Assembly (NCBI RefSeq): GCF_945859685.1
Contig: NC_079147.1
Location: 149,010,645-149,074,644, forward strand
Direction: 5' to 3'
Source: Eupeodes corollae
Lineage: Eukaryota; Arthropoda; Insecta; Diptera; Syrphidae
Length of the DNA: 64,000 nt
Part shown: positions 45,861 through 56,089 of the stretch, one piece after another
Layout: each line of letters starts with the position of its first letter
How positions within the stretch are numbered: the first letter of the stretch is position 1
Notes under the pieces: generated by a model
Seen by the model: the letters and a program-made list of their open reading frames with translations, nothing else
Database searches by the model: none
What the model was told of the DNA's origin: nothing
Position numbers and translations under genes: made by a program

Positions 45861-46039
45861 CTAATCTTTTTTCTCAATGCGACAAAATGGCTCTTACACA
45901 ATCGCTATGAAGCTTCTCTATAAATCTAACCCTTTCAATCAAAGGTCAAACGAGTTTTTGGTATAAAAACGGCGCACTACAGCACTAATTGAATTTTAGG
46001 TTAGGTTGCCTTGAGATCGCCATTTCTACCTACCTACCA

Positions 46040-46850
46040 TAATCACAGTAAATGCTACGGATAGGGAAGGATCATTCGTGTCTGCAGACTTTCGGTCCAC
46101 TTAATATAGACGACGAATGCCAACAATCCTGTATTCCCGACTTAGACGAAGTAGAAATTGCCCTACATAAACTGAAGTCTAAGAAAGCTGAACTTAATAA
46201 GGCAGCTGGAGATAATTTGGTTAGGAGCAACCACTAAATAATCTGTGATAAATGGTAATTAGAAAGCATGCCCGATGGAACCCCAGTATTGTTAAACTAA
46301 TGCTGCAAAAATTAGAACCTCTAAACTGCACCAACTATCAATCAGTCTTCTAAGCATCACTTACAAAAACTTTTCTGCCGTCATTTGTGGTCTAAGGAAC
46401 ATCATCAACTTCATAGGTCCCTGTCAGTGTGGTTTTAGAGCAAGAAAGTCCAACGTCAATCAAATATTCACATTACAAAATTGTTGAAAAAATCAAAAGA
46501 GCATCAATTCCTAGTAACTTTTTATTGGTATCAAGGAACTAACTGTATATCGCCATGTCTAGATTTGGCATCCCTGCCAAACTCATCCGTTAGTGTAGGA
46601 TGACCATGGAGAATTCGCACTGCTCCATACAATTCGGAAACAACCGAATCTTCTGATGTAAAAGAAGCCTTCGATAAGATAATGCGCTGTCATGCGATTT
46701 CTTGAAAATCATCATAAAAAGAATAGTGCAGCGCCCAAGTCAACGTGTTGATTACAAGTATTGAAACAGAGGCGGCAAAAATGGACTTAGCGGTTAATAA
46801 AGGCAAAACAAAGTATATGCTGCCATCAAGTAGGGACCTACAACATCAAC
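46040..46850 (+). pseudogene. RTE-clade non-LTR pol fragment, copy 2
   Basis: It matches 42390-43222 closely, starting at the same point ('atcacagtaaatgct') and ending at the same sequence ('ccatcaagtagggacctaca'). It also lacks the YADD segment, but with different deletion borders. It retains a trace of 'DNALSC'. It extends a little past copy 1 into 'GQNVAVNRL'. Confidence 0.8.
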
Positions 46851-47084
46851 GTCTCGGTCAAAACGTCGCCGTCAACAGACTTAACTTAATCAGAACATAA
46901 CACCAGTGCCAGCGGTGAGATAAAATAAAGAATTCATTGTGCTAAATAAGGAATTGGGTAGTAAACCCCTCTCTCAAGCAACCAATATTTTTTAATAGAA
47001 AGACTTTCTTCTGACCAACGATTCGAGCGATGAATCGAAAAAATAAATTGGTAGTTGTAATTATTTTGCGTATTTCGATTTAGC

Positions 47085-47240
47085 ACCGCTGGACTATTTT
47101 TTGTGGGGTTATGTGTAGTCGCAAATAAGCTTGTGAAGAATGACGATTTATAAATGCATATTTGGGACGTTATTTCTGGCAAACGGCCCAATCACCTGCA
47201 AAAAATCGTCGAAAAGTAGCCTCTCGACTGCAATAATTGC
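47085..47240 (+). pseudogene. Mariner transposase C-terminal scrap
   Basis: Forward text 'LAPLDYFLWGYV' followed by broken frames matches the third catalytic Asp region of the DD41D transposase ('LTPLDYFLWGYVKSK'). Nothing else of the element is present. It ends at TR174 copy E. Confidence 0.6.
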
Positions 47241-47253
47241 AGTTTTTAATCTT

Positions 47254-49082
47254 AAAAAGAGGCTGGGATGCGACCCACACTGATAACTTCCCATCCCGTC
47301 TGTCGATTTTTCTTGCTTAAAAGTTTGTCTATATGTACTGGTATCAATTTTTACCAAATTTGCGTACTATTTTTTGTAGATTTTATTTTTTATGAAAAAA
47401 CGGACTGTTGGATTTTTATATAAAAATCACTGAATATCGAACACAATATTTTCTGTTAAATAAAATAAGTTTGAAGCCAATATTTTTAATTTTTGAAAAG
47501 CTATTTGAGTCGAAAGTAAATTTTTACCAAGTTTTAGTATTGTTTTTTTTTAGAGGTTTATTTTTCTTTAAAAAACCGTCAATTCGATTTTCTTCAAAAT
47601 TCTATCGAATGTTGAAAACAATATTTTCTATAAGATAAAATTAGTTTGAATTCAATATTTTTTAGTTTTGAAAAGATATTTGAGTCGAAAATCAATTTTT
47701 ACCAACTTTTGTAAAAATTTTTTTAGGTATTTAATTTTTTGTAAAAAAACTGTCAATTCGATTTTTTTCAAAATTTTATTAAATGTTAACAAGAATATTT
47801 TTTGAAAGATAAAAGTAGTTAAAAGCCAATATCTACAATTTTTGAAAAGATATTTGAGTCGAAAATCATTTTTTACCAACTTTTATAAATTTTTTTTAAG
47901 GTTTTTATTTTTTGTAAAAAAAACTGTCAATTCGATTTTTCTCAACATCTTTCGGAATGCTTAAAACAATATTTCTTATAAGATAAAACAAGTTTGAAGT
48001 CTAATTCTCAAGTTTTTGAAAAGATATTTGAATCCATATTCAATTTTTACCAACTTTTGTTAATTTTTGTTCGGTTTTTAATTTTTTATAAAAAAACTGT
48101 TAATTCGATTTTTCTCAAAACTATATTAAATGTTGAAAACAATATTTTTTGAAAGATAAAAGTAAATTAAAGCCAATATCTCAAAGTTTTGAAAAGATAT
48201 TTGAGTCGAAAATCAATTTTTACCAACTTTTATTAATTTTTTTTGTAGGTTTTTATTTTTTGTAAAAAAACTGTCAATTCGATTTTTCTCAAAATTTTAT
48301 TGAATGTTGAAAACAATATTTCTTATAAGATAAAATAAGCTTGAAGCCTAAATTTTAAGTTTTTAAAAAGATATGTGAATCGATATTTAATTTTTACGAA
48401 CTTTGAGTAATGTTTTTTTAAGATTTTTATTTTTTATAAAAAAAACTATCAATTCGATTTTTGTCAAAATTTTATCAGATTTCAAAAACATTATTCTCCG
48501 TTGCTCAAAATTGTTGTGAGATGAAATCATATGTTAGTCGTTAAATTTAGGAAGTGACAAATTTTTTTTTTCAGTTTATTTGATTTAGAAAAAAAAACGT
48601 TATATTGATTTTTTTTAAAAAATATACTTCTTTGAGATCACGTTGCAGTTTATTATATAAAATTTAATTCAAGTCTCTAACGTTTTTGGTTCGTAAGATA
48701 TTTAGGGTTAACCAAAATTTTCACCTTTTTTTTAAACTGCTATGGTAAGAAAACCACCCACGCAATTTTCTTGAGAGCCCTTTCTGCATCTTTCTGCCTT
48801 ATTATCTGTATAACAAAATTTATTTGAAGTCGATATCTCTTCTGGTTCTTGAGCTATGAACGACGAAAAAACGTCGCGAACGTACGGACGTACGGACGTA
48901 CAGACGTACGGACGCACGGACGTACGGACGTACGGACGTACGAACGTACGTACACACGCACGCACAGACATCTTTCTAAAAATCTTTTATTTCGACTCTA
49001 GGGACCTTGAAACGTCGAGAAATGTCAAAATTTTCAATTTGACAAATCGGACCCATTACAATAACTTCCTATGGGAAGTTAA
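47254..49082 (+). repeat. TR174 element, copy E (7 units, reference copy)
   Basis: The cleanest copy. Head 47254-47405 (GGCTGGGATGCGACC, TAACTTCCCATCCCG). Seven units have anchors at 47406, 47579, 47752, 47926, 48099, 48273 and 48448, spacing 173-175 bp. Each unit has the pieces 'ttttttgtaaaaaaactg', 'gttgaaaacaatattt', 'aagataaaa', 'gaagccaatat', 'gaaaagatatttgagtcg' and 'caatttttaccaact'. The tail runs from about 48480, contains an 8 bp microsatellite (48885-48968), and ends in the palindrome AACTTCCTATGGGAAGTT at 49063-49080. Confidence 0.92.
48882..48968 (+). repeat. 8 bp microsatellite (CGTACGGA)n in the TR174 tail
   Basis: About nine imperfect copies of GTACGGAC, passing into GTACGTACACACGCACGC. 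Equivalent positions in copies B (11280-11330), D (39245-39270), C (about 21950) and F (51035-51090) have different lengths. CG content is high against the AT-rich background. Confidence 0.9.
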
Positions 49083-50775
49083 TAATCAAGCTTAATTCTT
49101 GCCCTTAACATTAAGTCATATGAGTTTTATTCCCTTTTGATAACCGCACGTTTTAAAAAACACCCTTTATATGTTTTTTTTATTTACTCAAAAAATATTT
49201 TCTATATTTGTTTAAAATACCGTCCTCCGATTTAATTTTTAAGTTTTCACTGTAAAAAGCTAAAACATTTAAGGACAATTATTTATAGAACTGTTTCTTC
49301 TTGGCAGTTTCAATGTCAAGTGAAGACGCAAATTAACTTATGTTAACATTTTGTTCTTATAAATATTTAATGTACTCCAAATCCTTTATAGTGTTCTAGT
49401 TATCAAAGTGATGCAAGTACATTCAACGACCCAGTTCTGCAGTTTTGTTTTATTCATAACTATTTACATAAGTGAAATTGTTTTCAATTTGCAATAAAAG
49501 AAAATACTTCCCTATACAAGACGGAAACAGCAATCACAAATTCAATGAGCTATATAAAAGAGGAATTCTTTTGAAGTACAAAAAATATCTTTTTTTTTGG
49601 AACCGATTATGTTCTTGAAATGTTGGTTCATTTGGCAAAAGAAATATAGTGCACTTAGAATTGTAATTTCATTTCTATGAAAATATATTTTATTTTTTCC
49701 ATAATATATCTTGCCAATACTTTTTGTACCGAATTCTTCGACGTACCTATGTTTGTTCACTATCTCAAAGATTATATACTCGTACATTATTAAAGGAAAT
49801 ATTTTAATCAATACAAGAATATTTAAACGTATGGATAAGTAAATGGTATTAAATATTTATTGTGGTGTATAAAATAGACGATTTTTTGTATAAAGACAGA
49901 CTATAAAAAGCATAAAACAACAACAAAATAGAAAAAAGTATATGTATATATTTTTCTCGCATTATTTTATTCCCTGACAAACAAAATAAATTTAGTGGTC
50001 CTTGCATTACATTAAGTGACCATTTATCTTTTCACAACATCCCAGTAGAGAAGAAGGATAACACACTCAGCTCAACTCAACACACCACTGCTCAGGATAG
50101 GACTCACAGGACTCATGCGGAAGAGCTTCTATCTTTCTATCTTCATAAAACTTCTTTAAGTTCCTTAACAAATGGTGGGTGGTTGGTGTTGGGTGCAGAG
50201 AAAAATGCTCTAGGACATAGGGTGCAAATGAGAACATATCTGGCAATTATTACCGAGCTCAGCTCCTTGCAGTGAACAAAAACATGTGTGTAGTGTGTAC
50301 TCGTCGTCGACGTTTCTACGTAGAAAGCTTTTCAAAATTTAGTAGCTATGTTTAGAAAATATATATATAGACTATGGACGTACATGTATGTATATTAACA
50401 CGCATATTTGAAGCTGCAGTATAGAATATTTTGGTGTAGATTCGTTTTATTTTGAGAAACTACACAAGATGGGAATTTGGAAATCAATTTCCATTGATGC
50501 TATACACCATTCTGTTGCTTGGGATGAAACAAATGCAATTACATAAATTGAGTTTCTCAAAGGTACCTAGTACCAAATACAAGTGAAGTGAAGCTTATAA
50601 GTGAGAAAGACTTGGTTAAAACCGCAATTAAAATTGATAGAAGTTGTTAGTGTTTAAGCTCTAAAGAAGCACAATAATCACGATTGTGTCACGACATACA
50701 TACTCCTTTTTTTTCATTCTGTAAACTATTTCAAGAGAACAAGAACGAAACAGTTTTATAAGATAAATAATAGTT
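49083..50775. other. Unassigned AT-rich DNA
   Basis: No coding or transposon signal. An 89-codon minus frame (49542-49811) has no known features. TATATA-type runs lie at 49938-49953 and 50361-50370. Confidence 0.5.
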
Positions 50776-50929
50776 TAAAAAGATGCTAGAATGCGACTTG
50801 CACTTTCCACTCGTTTACTTCTGTCGATATACATTTCTTAATGTTTTGAAAATATATTAATTTCAACATTTTGCACAAGATAAGAAAGCTTGAAACTAAT
50901 AATTTTTTTGTTCTTAAGATATTTTTTTA
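50776..50929 (+). repeat. Diverged TR174 head fragment
   Basis: 'aaaaagatgctagaatgcgac' and 'ctcgtttacttctgtcgat' align with the head core of TR174, followed by part of a unit ('cttgaaactaataat'). It points toward copy F, which starts immediately after in the opposite orientation. Confidence 0.6.
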
Positions 50930-52076
50930 TTACCTTCCCATAGGAAGTTATTGTAATGGGTGCGATTTGTCAAATTGAAAATTTTGACATTTCTCGAGGT
51001 CCCTAGAGTTGAAATAAAAGATTTTTAGAAAGATGTCTGTGTGTGCGTGTGTACGTCCGTTCGTACGTCCGTCCGTACGTTCGCGACGTTTTTTTCGTCG
51101 TCCATAGCTCAAGAACCAGAAGAGATATTGATTTCAAATAAATTTTGTTATACAGATAATAAGGCAGAAAGATGCAGAAAGGGATCTAAAGAAAATTGCG
51201 TGAGTGGTTTTTTTTACCATAGCAGCTTGAAAAAAAGGTGGCAATTTTAGTTAACCCCAAATATCTTACGAACCAAAAACGCTAGAGACTTGAATTAAGA
51301 TTTATATTATATGTTGTAACGTGATATTAAAGAAGTATATTATTTAAAAAAAATCCATTTAACGGTTTTTTTTTATAAATAAAAAAAACTGAAAAAATGT
51401 GTCACCTCCAAAATTTGACTACTAAAATATGTTTTCACCTCCAAAACAATTTTGTGCAACGAAGAATAATGTTTTTGACATCTGATAAAATTTTGAGAAA
51501 AATCGAACTAAAAGTTTTATTTTATAAAAAATAAAAATCTAAAAAAAAACATTACTCAAAGTTGTTAAAAATTGAATATCGATTCAAATATCGTTTCAAA
51601 AACTTGAAATTTAGTTTTCAAACTTATTTTATCTTATAAGAAATATTGTTTTAAACATTCTGAAAAATGTTGAAAAAAATCGAATTGACAGTTTTTTTTA
51701 CAAAAAATAAAAACCTAAACAAAAATTAATAAAATTTGGTAAACACTGATTTTCGACTCAAATATCTTTTCAAAACTTTGAAATATTGGCTTCAAACTTA
51801 TTTTATTTCACAGAAAATTTTACAAAAAATAGAACTCTAAAAAAAAAATACTAAAACTTGCTAAAAATTTACTTTCGACTCAAATAGCTTTTCAAAAATT
51901 AAAAATATTGGCTTCAAACTTATTTTATTTCACAGAAAATATTGTTTTCGATATTCAGTAATTTTTATATAAAAATCCAACATTTTTCATAAAAAATAAA
52001 ATCTAGACAAACTTTTAAGCAAGACAAATCGACAGACAGGATGGGAAGTTATCAGGTGGGTCGTATCCCAGACTCT
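50930..52076 (-). repeat. TR174 element, copy F (3-4 units)
   Basis: Minus orientation. Tail end CTTCCCATAGGAAGTTATTG at 50935-50954, CGTACG run at 51035-51090, tail text 'gcagaaagggatc', then units with anchors near 51500 and 51680, a unit shortened by an internal deletion at about 51815-51845, and a last anchor near 51975. The head ends GGTCGTATCCCAGACTCTTT at about 52076, with two changes in the core. Confidence 0.87.
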
Positions 52077-52164
52077 TTTTTTTTTAAGCGTTGTCATAAA
52101 AATAAAAAAAAAAACTAAACTAATATTTTGCAAACGCTTCCAATGTTACAAATTGTTTGTAAAC

Positions 52165-53359
52165 GGTGATTTTTTAAGAGCTTGAGAACTTTAAAAAAAA
52201 AACAACGCATAAAATTTGCAAAATCTCATCGATTCTTTATTTAAAACGTTAGATTGGTCCATGACATTTACTTTTTGAAGATAATTTCATTTAAATGTTG
52301 ACCGCGGCTGCGTCTTAGGTGGTCCATTCGGAAAGTCCAATTTTGGGTAACTTTTTCGAACATTTCGGCTGGAATAGCCCGAATTTCTTCGGAAATGTTG
52401 TCTTCCAAAGCTAGAATAGTTGCTGGCTTATTTGTGTACACTTTAGACTTGACGTAGCCCCACAAAAAATAGTCTAAAGGCGTCAAATCGCATGATCTAG
52501 GTGGCCAACTTACCGGTCCATTCCTTGAGATGAATTGTTCTCCGAAGTTTTCCCTCAAAATGGCCATAGAATCGCGAGCTGTGTGGCATGTAGCGCCATC
52601 TTGTTGAAACTACATGTCAACCAAGTTCAGTTCTTCCTTTTTTGGCAACAAAAAGTTTATTAGCATTGAACGATAGCGATCGCCATTCACCGTAACGTTG
52701 CGTCCAACAGCATCTTTGAAAAAATACGGTCCAATGATTCCACCAGCGTACAAACCACACCAAACAGTGCATTTTTCGGGATGCATGGGCAGTTCTTGAA
52801 CGGCTTCTGGTTGCTCTTCACTCCAAATGCGGCAATTTTGTTTATTTACGTAGCCATTCAACCAGAAATGAGCCTCATCGCTGAACAAAATTTGTCGATA
52901 AAAAAGCGGATTTTCTGCCAACTTTTCTAAGGCCCATTCACTGAAAATTCGACGTTGTGGTAGATCGTTCGGCTTCAGTTCTTGCACGAGCTGTATTTTA
53001 TACGGTTTTACACCAAGATCTTTGCGTAAAATCTTCCATGTGGTCGAATAACACAAACCCAATTGCTGCGAACGGCGACGAATCGACATATCACGGTCTT
53101 CAGCAACAATCTCAGAAGCAGACGCAATATTCTCTTCTGTACGCACTGTACGCATTCGTGTGGTTGGTTTAATGTCCAATAAAGTAAACTGAGTGCGAAA
53201 CTTGGTCACAATCGCATTAATTGTTTGCTCACTTGGTCGATTATGTAGACCATAAATCGGACGTAAAGCGCGAAACACATTTCCAACCGAACACTGATTT
53301 TGGTAATAAAATTCAATGATTTGCAAGCGTTGCTCGTTAGTAAGTCTATCTACCCGCAC
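52165..53359 (-). mobile_element. DD41D Tc1/mariner element (nearly intact)
   Basis: The right-hand coding end (3') has the inverted-repeat word GGTGATTTTTTAAGAGCTTG at 52165-52184, similar to the ends of the 36.2 kb relic. The 5' end is not found because a second element with long inverted repeats begins at the start codon. The word 'caagct' at 54813-54818 might be the far edge of its 5' repeat. Confidence 0.82.
52268..53359 (-). pseudogene. DD41D transposase, one in-frame stop
   Basis: About 363 codons in a single frame, interrupted only by a TAG at 52610-52612 where Trp would be expected ('LVDM*FQQDG'). N-terminal helix-turn-helix ('RLTNEQRLQIIEFYYQNQ', 'RPSEQTINAIVTKF'), second DNA-binding region ('MSIRRRSQQLGLCYSTTWK'), first Asp in 'ILFSDEAHFWLNG', second Asp in 'QQDGATCHTA', third Asp in 'CDLTPLDYFLWGY'. 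There are 41 residues between the second and third Asp, the DD41D spacing of rosa-like elements. The usual ATG is lost: the frame opens at GTG after a TAA. The protein would cut and reinsert the element at TA sites. Confidence 0.92.
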
Positions 53360-54798
53360 TTATTGAAAAACACTTTATGTATACAGTTGTGTTCATAAAA
53401 ATAGCAGTGCTCTCCAAATAAAACAAAAAGGCCTTCAATATCAAGTTTATAATATATTTCATTTAACTTCTAACAACAAACTAAAATATTTATTCATAAT
53501 AACAGAAAATAGTACTATCAATTTTTTACCATTAGCTTTGTCACAGTAAAAACCGCTTTCTTAAATATATGGCTGTTCACCTCACCTCTAGAGTGGTATT
53601 GCGTTCCAAGAATCACGCACTGCTTCCCACAATTGTTTCGAATTCTTGGGTTTTGCTTTATGAACGAACTTCGTTCTTAACATTCCGCCACAAATTTTCA
53701 ATGGGTTAAGGTCGGAGGATTGAGCGGGCCACTCCATAAAGGATAACTTCTTCTGCTCAAATTATGATTTTGCCTTTTTTGATGTATGCTTTGTGTCATA
53801 GTCTTGTTGGTATACCCAAATCAATGGCATTTCATCTTCAGCCCGACCTCGTAATATTAAAAGTAAACCCATATCATAATTTTCCCTCCACCATGCTTCA
53901 CTGTTTTAATAGTGTACCGTGGATCGTAAGTTGCATTTTAGAGTCTTTGCACATATTCTCGACGACCCTTGGACCCAAAAAGGACGACTTTGCTTTCACC
54001 GCTCATAGAACATTCCTCCATTTCTCTTTTGCCCAATCTCTATGTGCTGTAACAAACTCCATTATCTTTGCCACATGCCTTTTCGTCAAGAATGGTACCT
54101 TGCTTGGACTAAGAGCTGGTAACTTCGCTATAAAAGACGTCTTCGTATTGTGACAGCGCTTACAGATAGTTGAAGTCAATTTTTGTATTTCCCTAGAACC
54201 TATGTAAGGGTTCTGTTTTGCTAATTGAACAATTTTTCTGTCAGTTCTTTCAGTAGTCATCCTTTTTGAGCCTCACGTTTTCGGTTTATTTTGCCATTTT
54301 AAGGCGTTACGGACCATTTTTGCTGAGCAGCCTAGGATGTCTGGAATATTTAGGTAGGTTTTTCGAATTGCTTCGGTGCAGTATATCTTGACCATCCCAT
54401 TGTTTATTTTTGAGCTAATATTTATTCATTTTTTATATAACAGTATGTTAAAAATACTTAAACTTTAAATAGTAAAATATTTACTTACCCAAAATTAAAA
54501 AAAAATAATTTTTAACCTTCTTAATTATAAAATCAAAAGCACTGCTATTTTTATGAACACTCTTTATCCAGAGAGTTTGAAATATTGGGTTTTCACCGGC
54601 AAAAATAGAGTATAACGTTGAGCTAAAAGTCTCTAATATGAAAATGAAAGACCGTTAGATACAAGTAACCTGTTATTTTTTTGTAAGAATTTCCGTTCTT
54701 AAAATAATTGCTAATCTAATAAAATGTGATCAGCACTGCTATTTTAAGAACACGACTGTTTATATAAAGTGTTTTTCAATAAGTGCGGGTAGATGTTA
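53347..54798 (-). mobile_element. Tc1-like element with approx. 65 bp inverted ends
   Basis: Outer inverted repeats: 53347-53412 and 54732-54798 match for about 62 of 65 positions, including TCTACCCGCACTTATTG and AGCAGTGC. Inside is a Tc1-like transposase relic on the minus strand. A third copy of the inner end word GCACTGCTATTTTTATGAAC lies at 54540-54559. The insertion lies at the 5' end of the DD41D transposase gene. Confidence 0.8.
53560..54280 (-). pseudogene. Tc1-like transposase (frameshifted)
   Basis: The minus strand reads 'TERTDRKIVQLAKQNPYIG' and 'SREIQKLTS' (DNA-binding), 'KVPFLTKRHVAKIMEFV', 'HRDWAKEKWRNVL' (54003-54260), then other frames with 'YQQDYDTKHTSKKAKS' (second catalytic Asp) and 'FMEWPAQSSDLNP'. 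A one-base loss after NP turns the catalytic NPIENLW block out of frame, and other stops occur. It is inactive. The family is Tc1 proper, distinct from the DD41D gene next to it. Confidence 0.88.
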
Positions 54799-54814
54799 AA
54801 ATGGAATAAAACAA

Positions 54815-55090
54815 GCTAGGTAGTGGTTAGTGCGATGGACTGTCATGCCAGAGGTCTTGGGTTCGATCCCTGCCTATAAACGGGTAATGCCTCTTGCGAG
54901 GGACTGACAAATTCTCCAAGAGTAATTCTTGTCATGAAAAGTGCTTTCTCAAATTTGCCATTCGGATTCGGCTTAAAATTGTAGGTCCATTCCATCCCTG
55001 AAAACAGTACTCGCACACTGGAATGGTTGAGAGTTGTCAGTCACTAGGCCCTAGTTCTCAAACGGACTGTTGCGCCACCCAATTTATTTA
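54815..55090 (+). mobile_element. tRNA-derived SINE, near full length
   Basis: It starts in the tRNA-like head ('gtggttagtgcgatggac'), with a perfect B box GGTTCGATCCC at 54860-54870, then 'ccaagagtaattcttgtcatg', 'ttcggattcggctt', 'cagtactcgcacac', 'aaacggactgttgcgccacc' and an A/T-rich end. It is the least diverged copy in the window. Confidence 0.92.
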
Positions 55091-55189
55091 TGTGTGTGAG
55101 GTATTAACAAAATTATTTTTTTATTTGAAAGGCGCATGTGTTCCATTAAGTGTGAAATATGACATCATTCAATAACTCTTTCGCATAGA

Positions 55190-56060
55190 TGCGGCTAAAT
55201 TTAAGCGATTCGAGCGAGCCTGTGTTACTCGTATGTTCACCTTTAATTGAACCGATTGTGGTTTATTTGCATAGACCTGCTACTCCAAGGAACCCCTCAG
55301 GAAAAAGTCTAGCAGGGTCAAATCACATGACGTTGCTGGCCAATTTACATCACCCCTGCGGAGAGATAACCTTAATCTCAAACCATTCATGCAAAATGTC
55401 AATCGTGGCGTTTGCTGTGTCCTCTACTATGTTCATATGGTTCAATTTGTTATCATCGTTATGTAGCGCTCGCTATTGACAGCGACCTCCTCACTTAAGT
55501 CGTTTTCAAAAAAGTACAGACCAATAACACCGCCGCCGGCCCAAAATCCAAACTGTAACTTTTGAGGATGCATTATCACCTGCTGAACTTTGCCTGGGTT
55601 GGTGCCATCCCATATACGACAATTTTGCTTGTTAACACAGCCTCATTCAAAAATGAGCCTCGTCACTAAAGATGATTTTTCGGAAATTTGACCTTCTGGG
55701 TCATTTGGATCTTGCACGAGTGTAGGCTCAAATCCCGACGCGAAATTCGCCAAGTTGAAGTCTCGGAAGGGTCGAGCTCTTGTGCACGGTGAGGAATAGA
55801 CTGCCTCGGGTTCTGCTGTTTACTTTCACGGTCCACAGCGTCGTTCTCGATCGATCTTGCATTACTTCATCGTACGAGTGTTGGCTGATTTTTAACTGGA
55901 CGCGTCGTCTCAAATTTGGCCATCAAACGTTGAAGAGTCGACTGTGAAGGCCACCACGTCTGCCGTAAAATGGCGTAATGCGCGCAACGTTTGATGGGTT
56001 CATGAACACTCATTTTGAGGTTCACATTTTGGGAGGTTCACACTTTGCTGAAAGGAATCT
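55190..56060 (-). pseudogene. Mariner-type transposase relic
   Basis: Minus frames give 'RRRVQLKISQHSYDEVMQD' (55728-55913, second DNA-binding region), 'GSFLNEA', 'VVYGMAPTQAKF', 'DGATCHTANA' equivalents around 55400-55420, and 'DILHEWFEIKVI'. The order matches the DD41D transposase, but many frame breaks are needed. The third Asp region lies at about 55300-55330 in decayed form. Confidence 0.65.
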
Positions 56061-56089
56061 ACGAAACAGGAACAATAGCAACGTCCTTC

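Larger units (their letters stand above)
43226..46037 (+). mobile_element. LOA-like non-LTR retrotransposon, copy 2 (5'-truncated)
   Basis: Same family as 387-2775, opposite strand. It begins within the endonuclease ('ERGESLFDFIIENNMTICNR', 43250-43310) and continues with the linker, RT, RNase H and C-terminal finger, ending in a 3' untranslated part ('ggttaggttgcctt') near 46037. It is bracketed by two RTE-clade fragments in the same orientation. Confidence 0.88.

Noticed and set aside
48732..48971. Arg/Val/Thr-repeat frame over the TR174 tail ('IAQEPEEI', 'NKFCYTDNKAERCRKG'), also open at 39108-39293 and 51041-51250
   Set aside because: The frame is shared by copies D, E and F because they share ancestry, but copy B has stops in it (11160-11300) and the repeat part is only the microsatellite translated. 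No known domain.
47254..49082. TR174 array as a CRISPR or other spacer-repeat array
   Set aside because: The whole approx. 174 bp unit repeats with point differences; there are no short repeats separating unique spacers, and the setting is an insect genome.
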